Assembly: GCF_000802155.2 (NCBI RefSeq)
Contig: NZ_JQGJ02000004.1
Span: 248,001 to 312,000 of the forward strand
Origin: Pseudomonas frederiksbergensis
GTDB taxonomy: Bacteria; Pseudomonadota; Gammaproteobacteria; Pseudomonadales; Pseudomonadaceae
DNA: 64,000 bases
Direction of reading: 5' to 3'
Shown here: positions 54,504 to 62,400 of the stretch, one piece after another
Layout: every line of letters starts with the position of its first letter
How positions within the stretch are numbered: position 1 is the stretch's first letter
Notes under the pieces: generated by a model
Seen by the model: the letters and a program-made list of their open reading frames with translations, nothing else
Told to the model about the DNA's origin: nothing
Database searches by the model: none
Position numbers and translations under genes: made by a program

Positions 54504-55919
54504 TCAACGAGTCTGGGGGCCGATGAACCGGCTCTTGGCTTCAACGTGAACGCTTTCGTCATCGGCATCCTTGAGGATGAAGATCACCTCGTTGGTGCTC
54601 GATGGCAGTTGCTCCGGCGCGCTGGACAGCTCGACCGGCTGGCTGTAGATCTCACCCGCGGCGACCTTGATTTCCCGTCGGCCTTGAAGCTTGAGATCAG
54701 GCAGGCCGGCGGCTTCGAGGACGTACGTATGGTCGCGCTGGTCCTTGTTCATGATCTTCAGGCTGTAGACGTTCTCGATCCGGCCTTCGGCGTTTTCGCG
54801 ATACAGCACGCGGTCCTTGCTGACGTCGAAACCCACCAGCGAACGCATGAAGAACGCCGTGACCAGCAAGCTGACCATCGCCAGCAGCACCAGGGCATAA
54901 CCGATCAGGCGCGGGCGCAGTTTATGGGTTTTCTGCCCCGAAAGGTTGTGTTCGGTGGTGTAGCTGATCAGGCCGCGCGGATAATCCATCTTGTCCATGA
55001 TGTTGTCGCAGGCATCGATGCAGGCTGCGCAGCCGATGCATTCGATCTGCAAACCGTCGCGGATGTCGATTCCGGTGGGGCAGACCTGGACGCACATGGT
55101 GCAGTCGATGCAATCGCCGAGGCCGAGCGCCTTGTAGTCGATGCCTTTCTTGCGCGGGCCACGGCTTTCACCGCGACGCGGATCATAGGAAACGATCAGG
55201 GTGTCCTTGTCGAACATCACGCTCTGGAATCGGGCGTAAGGGCACATGTAGATACACACTTGTTCACGCAGCCAGCCGGCATTGCCGTAGGTGGCGAGGG
55301 TGAAGAAGCCGACCCAGAAATAAGACCAGCCATCGGCCTGGCCGGTGAAGAACTCGAAGACCAGCTCGCGGATCGGCGTGAAGTAACCGACGAAGGTCAT
55401 GCCGGTAACGAAGCCGATCAGCAGCCAGAGGCTGTGCTTGGCGAATTTGCGCAGGAACTTGTTGGCGCTCATGGGCGCCTTGTCGAGCTTGATGCGCTGG
55501 TTGCGGTCGCCTTCGGTGACCTTTTCGCACCACATGTAGATCCAGGTCCAGACGCTTTGCGGGCAGGTGTAGCCGCACCAGACCCGACCGGCATACACCG
55601 TGATGAAAAACAGGCCGAAGGCGGCGATGATCAACATCCCCGACAGCAGGATGAAATCCTGGGGCCAGAAAGTCGCGCCAAAAATAAAGAATTTGCGTTC
55701 CGGCAGGTTCCACCAGACAGCCTGGTGACCGCCCCAATTCAGCCAGACCGTGCCGAAATACAGCAGGAACAGGAACGCCCCACCGACCATTCGCAGGTTG
55801 CGGAACAGGCCAGTGAAGGCACGGGTGTAGATTTTTTCCCGAGAGGCATACAGGTCGACGCTTTTGTTGGCGTCCTTGGCAGGCGGGGTAACGTCATGTA
55901 CCGGAATCTGGTTGCTCAT
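54504..55919 (-). CDS. ccoG: Cytochrome c oxidase accessory protein CcoG (FixG)
   Basis: 471 residues, a polyferredoxin-like membrane protein. Membrane spans (for example LFLLYFGTVWLNW and FILLSGMLIIAAFGLFFITVY), the RVWCGYTCPQSVWTW motif and two [4Fe-4S] motifs (CIDCTMCVQVCPTG and CIGCAACIDACD) precede a C-terminal periplasmic Ig-like domain. It reduces copper for CcoI-linked delivery to cbb3 oxidase. The ATG at 55919 gives MSNQIPVHDV. The structural ccoNOQP genes, normally just upstream, are not found; an Rhs locus lies there instead. Confidence 0.95.
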   Translation of the reverse strand: MSNQIPVHDVTPPAKDANKSVDLYASREKIYTRAFTGLFRNLRMVGGAFLFLLYFGTVWLNWGGHQAVWWNLPERKFFIFGATFWPQDFILLSGMLIIAAFGLFFITVYAGRVWCGYTCPQSVWTWIYMWCEKVTEGDRNQRIKLDKAPMSANKFLRKFAKHSLWLLIGFVTGMTFVGYFTPIRELVFEFFTGQADGWSYFWVGFFTLATYGNAGWLREQVCIYMCPYARFQSVMFDKDTLIVSYDPRRGESRGPRKKGIDYKALGLGDCIDCTMCVQVCPTGIDIRDGLQIECIGCAACIDACDNIMDKMDYPRGLISYTTEHNLSGQKTHKLRPRLIGYALVLLAMVSLLVTAFFMRSLVGFDVSKDRVLYRENAEGRIENVYSLKIMNKDQRDHTYVLEAAGLPDLKLQGRREIKVAAGEIYSQPVELSSAPEQLPSSTNEVIFILKDADDESVHVEAKSRFIGPQTR

Positions 55920-56086
55920 CAATTGCATCCCACGGCAGTGGAAAAATGCCGAGGCCAGTACGTGCCGACCACGGTCAAAAAGGGTGTTGCGGTGGCGCAA
56001 TGATACGCCTGTCGCTCTGGTCCAAGGGTGCGACCTTTGGTCGCGTTGGGTGTCTGGGCCGAATGGTGTAGCGGATGTAACAAGTC

Positions 56087-56100
56087 TTGACCTGGATCAA
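56087..56100. promoter_or_regulatory. Anr/FNR box upstream of ccoG
   Basis: TTGACCTGGATCAA fits TTGAY-N4-RTCAA exactly. It lies 168-181 nt before the ccoG start and should drive the ccoG-H-I-S unit at low oxygen. Confidence 0.85.
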
Positions 56101-56144
56101 TTGACTATAGACACCGCATGGCGTTGGCGGGGTGCTGGATGGCT

Positions 56145-56185
56145 GGGGCGGCTTTGCCGCCCAGCGGGAGCAAGCTCCCTCGCCA
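56145..56185. repeat. REP element between ccoG promoter and the Rhs locus
   Basis: GGGGCGGCTTTGCCGCCCAG (56145 on) is followed by CGGGAGCAAGCTCCCTCGCC. It has the same two-part structure as 58901-58943. It abuts and replaces the 3' part of a small gene on the minus strand. Confidence 0.8.
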
Positions 56186-56411
56186 TGACATTGACGATGA
56201 GCGCGCCGCTGGAATTTACACAGGGCTCATTGACGGCTTGGCGGGTGCCGACAAAGCAGATCTTCTTGAAATTCGGCGTTTCGAATTTTTCTGCACCCCG
56301 GTGGCGCTCGAGAAAATTGCAGATCGATCGACTTTGGTCGCGAAACGGATGAATAATTTCGTCGCTGAATTCGCCCAAGTCGGGGTACAGGTAGATTTCT
56401 TTTAAGATCAT
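56186..56411 (-). pseudogene. Truncated small gene, probable decayed immunity gene
   Basis: An ATG at 56411 opens a reading frame starting MILKEIYLYPDLGEFSDEII and continuing with a plausible globular sequence (SRSICNFLERHRGAEKF, NFKKICFVGTRQ) for about 75 residues. It then runs straight into REP sequence (56145-56185), translating it as MARELAPAG and ending at 56097. The natural 3' half is missing. It may be a remnant immunity gene from a lost Rhs tip; the family was not identified with certainty. Confidence 0.6.
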
Positions 56412-56448
56412 GGTCTTGAATGCCTTAAAGCCCGCTCACGCCGCCGGT

Positions 56449-56713
56449 CTATCTAAGCGGCACAGGTAAGCGGCAGGTTAACGGCCTTAGGCTCTCACGA
56501 TCCGGCCAAAGCCCTGGGAAGACTTCAAACTTCAGATCGTCGCGGTTAATGCCCGTATCGAAATAGCGGCACAGCCTGTCGCTCAAGTCTTCATCCCCCA
56601 CATATTGGTGAGCTCGTATTTCTCAATGACGTCGCGGTTTTTCGAAAGCTTCAGATCTTCTTTCAGTGCGGGCACGAGGCTGTAATCGGTAGCGCAATCT
56701 GTGCCGCATGGCT
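56449..56713 (-). pseudogene. Frameshifted gene remnant downstream of a SUKH gene
   Basis: Directly after the SUKH stop, one frame encodes CGTDCATDYSLVPALKEDL and KNRDVIEKYELTNMWG, then stops. The next frame continues GDEDLSDRLCRYFDTGINRD, FEVFPGLWPDRESLRPL and stops at 56449. The switch falls in a run of five C on the plus strand (56595-56599); restoring one base joins the two frames into about 90 residues. There is no start codon, so this is a 5'-deleted, frameshifted remnant. It fills the 302-nt gap 56412-56713. The family was not recognised. Confidence 0.6.
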
Positions 56714-57124
56714 CTATTGGCCCGTGAGTTCAGCAAGGAACTCCTCAAATGATTCGCATACGAACGCCAGATCCTCTTCATCCATCAAGTACAGGTAAAT
56801 ATTTCCGAAGTCAGCTTCCTTAACGGACAAGAGGAAGGAGTTACCACCCTGATCGTATGCAAAGGGGATCATTTGCTTTAACGACGGAACGTCGTCCGTC
56901 AAGTCGCGATAGACCGTTTCGATAGGGGCTTGTCCGTATTTGATCGGCGTGAATCCACCCAGCAAGAAATCATTCTCGCTACTGCTCTCAGACAAATCGC
57001 CGCCGTTGTGCTTTAGATAAAATTGCCTAAAGGCTGTCGGTAATTCCACATTGAATTTTTCTTGGAACTCATTCAACTCTTGCACAGAGAGGGCGCGTTC
57101 GGATTCTTCGAGGGTCAGCCGCAT
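56714..57124 (-). CDS. SUKH (SMI1/KNR4-like) immunity protein, partner of the orphan Rhs tip
   Basis: 136 residues with the SUKH pattern: VELPTAFRQFYLKHNGGDLSES, then FTPIKYG, IPFAYDQGGNSFLLSVKE and IYLYLMDEEDLAFVCESFEEF. Such proteins neutralise the cognate nuclease by direct binding. Its ATG overlaps the end of the orphan Rhs reading frame by 10 nt, giving toxin-immunity coupling. It has lower GC and more A/T-rich codons than the chromosomal core genes, as usual for polymorphic-toxin cassettes. Confidence 0.85.
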   Translation of the reverse strand: MRLTLEESERALSVQELNEFQEKFNVELPTAFRQFYLKHNGGDLSESSSENDFLLGGFTPIKYGQAPIETVYRDLTDDVPSLKQMIPFAYDQGGNSFLLSVKEADFGNIYLYLMDEEDLAFVCESFEEFLAELTGQ

Positions 57125-58782
57125 TTGGATACTCCTTTTGTTCTGCTCTTGAAACGAGCTGGGTGGGTATAGGCCTTGCCTCTAGCTGCTTTGTATTGAG
57201 CTACGCCGCCGTTATGGCTTATGCCATTGTGGGCGTTTTGCTTGATGAGATGCATCGTGCCTGTGTTGGTCTTGGGATCGTAATCTTCCAGGTGGTGCCA
57301 TACATGACCGGACGGCGTAGTTTTTTGACTCAAGTTGGCCGCCTTGTTTGCGGCCTCGAAGTCTTTCCCGTAGTCCCCGGTGTATTCAATTCTAACGATT
57401 GGGTTCACGCCGGGTTTTTTGTTGTATAGCGCGTTACTTTCAGAATAGTCGAGACCTCCACCGGGTGTCTTCGTGACGCCTGTGTACCCACGGTCTTTCA
57501 GTTTTATCAGCGGGTCGACTGCTAGGCCTAGAGGGTCTGCATAGCCGATAGGGTTGGGCGCATAGGCATAAAAATTAACGCCCCCGGCCAAGCCTATTGG
57601 GTCGGGCGTAGTGAAGCGACCCACGTCGGGATCGTAAAACCTGAGAACGTTGTAGTGCAGCCCAATTTCTCGATCGAGGTACTGTCCTTGGAACCTCAGG
57701 TTTTGCTCTTCGATGAAGTAGGGTTCACGAATTTCCTGAAGGGGATTACCCCACAGCTCAAAGCGAGCTTGCCAGACGCTACGCCCGTCGGCTTCTGTGA
57801 GTTGTTCTGGCAGGCCGTTCAGGTCGTTGTGGTAATAACGGACTTTTTGATGCGCGCCGTATCCATCGATCCGCGCAAGGGGTTCGTAGGTGTTATCCGT
57901 ATAAAGATAAAGGCTGGTCTGGTTGTACCGACTTTCCTGCAATAAGCGCAGGCCGTCCCAGGTGAAACGGGTTTCGCCCAGCGGGTAACCATTGCTGTCG
58001 TGTTCGGTTTTTTCGATGCGCCGGCCCAGCGGGTCGTAGGCCATTTTCACCACGCTGCCGTTGTCGTTGCGCACTTCAATCAAGCGGCTTTCGGCGTCAT
58101 AGGTAAAGTGTTGCACGCCGCGTTTGGCGCTGCGCTTTTCGATCATCCGGCCGAAGGCGTCGTAGCGGTAGCGCTTGTCCTGGTAGGTCAGCAGTTTGTT
58201 GTGCACCACCAGCCCGGCGCCGGGCGCTGGGCCGTCCAGCAGGTTGGCGGCGGCGTCGTAGGTGAAGGTTTCGCGCTGGCCGTGCAGGCTGTCCTGGCTG
58301 GCGATGATGCGGCCGGTGGCGTCGTAGTGCAGAAGCTGGCGCTGTTGTGCGGCGGGTTGTTGGTCGAGTTTGCCGATGAGGTTGTCGGCGGGGTCGTACT
58401 CGAAATGTTTTTGCACGGCCGCTGGCAGCAGCGAAGGTTGGCTGCTGTGGCGGCGTTGTCGCGTGCGCAGGCGGCCGCTGCGGTCGTATTCGCTGCGGGT
58501 GCTGATCTGGCCTTGGGTGCGTAGCACTTCGCGGTGCAGGCGGCCGCGTTCGAAGTCGCTGATGACTTGGCCGTCGAGGTTGATCTGGTGCAGGTGGCCG
58601 CTGCCGTAGTACAGGCGGTTGACCCAGCGGCCATCGGGCAGTTGGGTCTGGATCAGGTTGCCGAGTTCGTCGTAGTGGTGTTGCAGGCTGCCGACGGCGC
58701 TGTTTTCGGCGAGCAACTGGCCGAGGGCATCGTAGGCGAAGCTCAGGGTTTGCGCGCTGCCTTGCAGGTTGGTGAAGGCGGG
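57115..58782 (-). pseudogene. Orphan Rhs C-terminal module (rhs-CT) with WHH nuclease tip, lacking start and N-terminus
   Basis: The in-frame open stretch encodes about 555 residues of Rhs YD-repeat core (many xxYDxxGRL units), then the self-cleavage motif PNPIGYADPLGL, then a tip of about 135 residues. The tip ends with a WHH-type HNH-superfamily nuclease (GHVWHHLEDYDPKTNTGTMH, followed by NAHNGISHNGG). An in-frame stop (58785-58783) lies exactly where similarity to the full-length rhs ends, and no ATG is available. It is a displaced silent cassette rather than a complete gene. Its first 840 bp nearly duplicate the full-length gene. Confidence 0.88.
57938..58778 (-). repeat. Direct repeat copy A of rhs core
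   Basis: Matches 60271-61111 at a constant offset of 2333 nt. Counting by eye, about 17 mismatches in 820 aligned bases, near 98% identity and no indels. Similarity drops sharply at both ends. Confidence 0.9.
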
Positions 58783-58814
58783 TTACACGCCTGCTTTTGA
58801 GGTGTAGACGATCC

Positions 58815-58943
58815 GTGGCGAGGGAGCTTGCTCCCGCTCGGCGGCGCAGCCGTCGTAAACCGGCTGATGCGATTTTTCTGGAGAATGCGTCAGCCTGTTT
58901 TGGGGCGGCTTCGCCACCCAGCGGGAGCAAGCTCCCTCGCCAC
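58815..58943. repeat. Inverted REP pair between the orphan Rhs tip and the immunity gene of the full-length rhs
   Basis: GTGGCGAGGGAGCTTGCTCC (58815 on) is mirrored by a second element ending GAGCAAGCTCCCTCGCCAC (58901-58943). It has the same arrangement as in 53817-53949. It lies in the 202-nt gap 58783-58984 just beyond the end of Rhs homology. Confidence 0.85.
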
Positions 58944-58984
58944 GGGATTTGCGTTTCGGATCACACCCTGTGGCGTTCGCTGAT

Positions 58985-59458
58985 TTATTCCTCGTCCAAA
59001 TCTTCCTCATCGATCAGCCCTTGAACGAAGCGGAGGAAATTCGAGCAGACCAGCTTTTCGGATTGAGCCTGATTCTCTTCAGGGCTGAGGTCGCTATCGA
59101 AGCTATCAGTCGTGAAATAGCTAACGGCTTCGGTATCAAGGTTCAGGCAAAAGAAGTTGCCACCCCAGTCATTTGCGAAAGGTAAGAGGTGTGCAGGAAG
59201 TACCTGTTTCTTCAGCATCAACTGGTAGGTGGATAGCACCGTGGAGTCAGCGCCAGCAATTGGCTTGAAGGCAGCCACTTCCAGTGGCTCGTCGAAATCA
59301 TCGCCGACCCAGTAGGTGCGCTCCGGTACGCCGCCGTTGTACTTGAGGTAATGGTTTCTAAAGGGTGTGGGTAGCTTCTTGCCAATAGCGGACTCTAAAA
59401 GATCCAAGTCCGCTGGCGTGATGGCTGCTTCGTCATCTGAGAATGTATTTTCAAGCAT
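58985..59458 (-). CDS. SUKH-type immunity protein, partner of the full-length Rhs toxin
   Basis: 157 residues: ITPADLDLLESAIGKKLPTP, FRNHYLKYNGGVPERTYWVGDD, LLPFANDWGGNFFCLNLDTE and an acidic C-terminus (GLIDEEDLDEE). This is the SUKH/SMI1-KNR4 pattern. It starts 13 nt after the rhs stop. It is clearly related in architecture to the SUKH gene at 56714 but divergent in sequence, as expected for immunity specific to a different WHH tip. The ATG at 59458 is the first that gives a globular start. Confidence 0.88.
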   Translation of the reverse strand: MLENTFSDDEAAITPADLDLLESAIGKKLPTPFRNHYLKYNGGVPERTYWVGDDFDEPLEVAAFKPIAGADSTVLSTYQLMLKKQVLPAHLLPFANDWGGNFFCLNLDTEAVSYFTTDSFDSDLSPEENQAQSEKLVCSNFLRFVQGLIDEEDLDEE

Positions 59459-59471
59459 CGTTAATCTCCGT

Positions 59472-62400
59472 TTATGAGCAGCGCCCAGCTTTGGCTTTAG
59501 GGATCTTGTTGGCCAGCCAACCTTTTTTGGAGGCCGCAAGGACTGACTCAGTGCTCTCGTACTTAACCTTGAAGTGTTTTTCATATTGCGCGACTGAACC
59601 ACCATGCGGAAACGTAGCCTCATGTGCGGTCGTTTTAACGAGCTGCATCGTGGTTGTACCGGTTTTGGGGTTGAAGTCATCAACGTGGTGCCAGGTGTAG
59701 TCCTTCGCTGCTTTCTTCGAGATACCGGCCTCTTTGAAGGCCTGCGTGAAGTCGCGTCCCCTTGCGCCTTGCATCTTGATGGTCACGATATTCTTTTGTG
59801 AGCCCGTTGTTGGGAACAGGTCACTGCTTCCCGTGAAGTCCACCCCTGCAAACGCCCAGCCCCATGGATCCGCCCAACCGGTAGGGTTCGGAGCGTATTG
59901 GTAAAGATTGAGCCCACCTTTCAACCCAATCGGATCCGGCGTAGTAAACCGCCCCACATCCGGATCATAAAACCTGAACGTATTGAAATGCAGCCCTGTT
60001 TCGCGATCCAGGTATTGCCCCTGAAACCGCAGGTTCTGCTCCTCAATGTAATAAGCCTCGCGCACCTCTTCCAGCGTGTTGCCCCAGACCCGATACGTGG
60101 CTTGCCAAACGTTGTGTCCGTCGGCTTCGGTGAGTTGTTCCGGCAGGCCGTTGAGGTCGTTGTGGTAGTAGCGGATTTTTTGCAGCGGGCCGCTGCCGTC
60201 GACGCGGGCGAGGGGTTCGTAGCCGTCGTCTTCGTAGAGGTACAGGCTGGTTTGCTGGTGGCGATGTTCCTGCAACAGGCGCAGGCCATCCCAGGTGAAA
60301 CGGGTTTCGCCCAGCGGGTAACCATTGCTGTCGTGTTCGGTTTTTTCGATGCGCCGGCCCAGCGGGTCGTAGGTCATTTTCACCACGCTGCCGTTGTCGT
60401 TGCGCACTTCAATCAAGCGGCTTTCGGCGTCATAGGCAAAGTGTTGCACGCCGCGTTTGGCGCTGCGCTTTTCGATCATCCGGCCGAAGGCGTCGTAGCG
60501 GTAGCGCTTGTCCTGGTAGGTCAGCAGTTTGTTGTGCACCACCAGCCCGGCGCCGGGCGCTGGGCCGTCCAGCAGGTTGGCGGCGGCGTCGTAGGTGAAG
60601 GTTTCGCGCTGGCCGTGCAGGCTGTCCTGGCTGGCGATGATGCGGCCGGTGGCGTCGTAGTGCAGGAGCTGGCGCTGTTGTGCGGCGGGTTGCTGGTCGA
60701 GTTTGCCGATGAGGTTATCGGCGGGGTCGTACTCGAAATGTTTTTGCACCGCCGCTGGCAGCAGCGAAGGTTGACTGCTGTGGCGGCGTTGTCGCGTGCG
60801 CAGGCGGCCGCTGCGGTCGTATTCGCTGCGGGTGCTGATCTGGCCTTGGGTGCGTAGCACTTCGCGGTGCAGGCGGTCGCGTTCGAAGTCGCTGATGACT
60901 TGGCCGTCGAGGTTGATCTGGTGCAGGTGGCCGCTGCCGTAGTACAGGCGGTTGACCCAGCGGCCATCGGGCAGTTGGGTCTGGATCAGGTTGCCGAGTT
61001 CGTCGTAGTGGTGTTGCAGGCTGCCGGCGGCGCCGTTTTCGGCGAGCAGCTGGCCGAGGGCGTCGTAGGTAAAGCTCAGGGTTTTCGCGTTGCCTTGCAG
61101 GTCGGTGAAGGTGACGGCGGTGAGTTGATCCAGCGGGTCGTAGCGGTATTCGGTGCGGCCATCGTCGGTGTTTTTGGCGATCAGCCGGCCCACGGCGTCG
61201 CGCTCCAAGCGATGGACGATGGACGCCGGCGGTGTTTCGGGAATGAGCGCCAGGCCCGTGCCGTACGGCGCAGGCATCGCCGTCACCGCTGCGACGTTGT
61301 CGAGGCGGTCGTAGTCGTAGCGCTTGGCGCTGCCATCCAGGTCTTGTTGCTCGCTCAACCGATCCCCTGCATCCCAGGCAAACCGGTAGCTCTCGCCATT
61401 CTCGTTGGTCAGCGCTTGCAGCCGGCCGAAGCTATCGTAGGCGAACTGCACCTGCCGGCCTTGGGCGTCGGTGCGTTGGCGGACCTGGCCGCGGCGGTTG
61501 TGTTGGTAGCGCGTGGTGTGCCCGGCCGGGTCGGTGTAGCCGGTGAGTTGGCCGGCGGTGTCACGCTGGTAGTGCTCGGTGCGGCCGTCCGGCAATTGGC
61601 TGCTGAGCAAGCGCCCTTGGGTGTCGTAGCTGAATTGGGTGCGCTCGCCGAGGGCGTCGGTGATGGTGTGCAAGTAGCCCCGCTGGTCATAACTGAAGCG
61701 CGTCGGGTAACCCGAGCAATCGACGTGTTCCACCAATTGGCCGAACGGGTTCCAGCGCAGCTTTTTGCTTTTGCCGGTGGCGTCGATGATCTCCACGACC
61801 TGACCGTGGGCGTCATAGCGATAGCGGGTGATGTGGCCCAGCGGGTCGGTTTGCGCGGTGCAATTGCCGCGTTGATCGTAGCGGTATTTCCAGCTGTGGC
61901 CGGCGGCGTTGGTGTCCACCAGCGGCAGGGCCCAGTGTTCGAGCCAGAGGGTGGATTCGCTGCGGCCCAACGGGTCGGTTTCGCTGATCAGGTTGCCGGC
62001 GTCGTCGTAGCTGAATTGATACTGGCCGCCCTGGGGATCGGTGGCGCTGAGCAACTGGCGCTCATCGTTCCATTCGAACAACCAGGTCTGGCCGAGGTTG
62101 TCGCTGTATCGAGTGATCTGGTGCTGACTGTTCCAGTGCCGAATGCTCACGCGTTGTAGGCTGTCGCTGATGCGGGTTACGCCGGCCTTGAGGTCGTAGT
62201 CGAACTGGTAGGCGTCGCCTTCGTCGGTCCAGTGCCGGACCACGCGCCATTCCTGGTCGTCGATCAGGGCCCATTCGTAGAAGCAGTGCAGGCCGGTGGG
62301 CAATTGGTGCTCGACCATCCGTTGCCCGGCGTCGTAGCGGAAGCGCCGTTGCACCTGGCCGCTGGCGTTGCGTACTTCGGCGAGGGTGTTGGCCGCGTCG

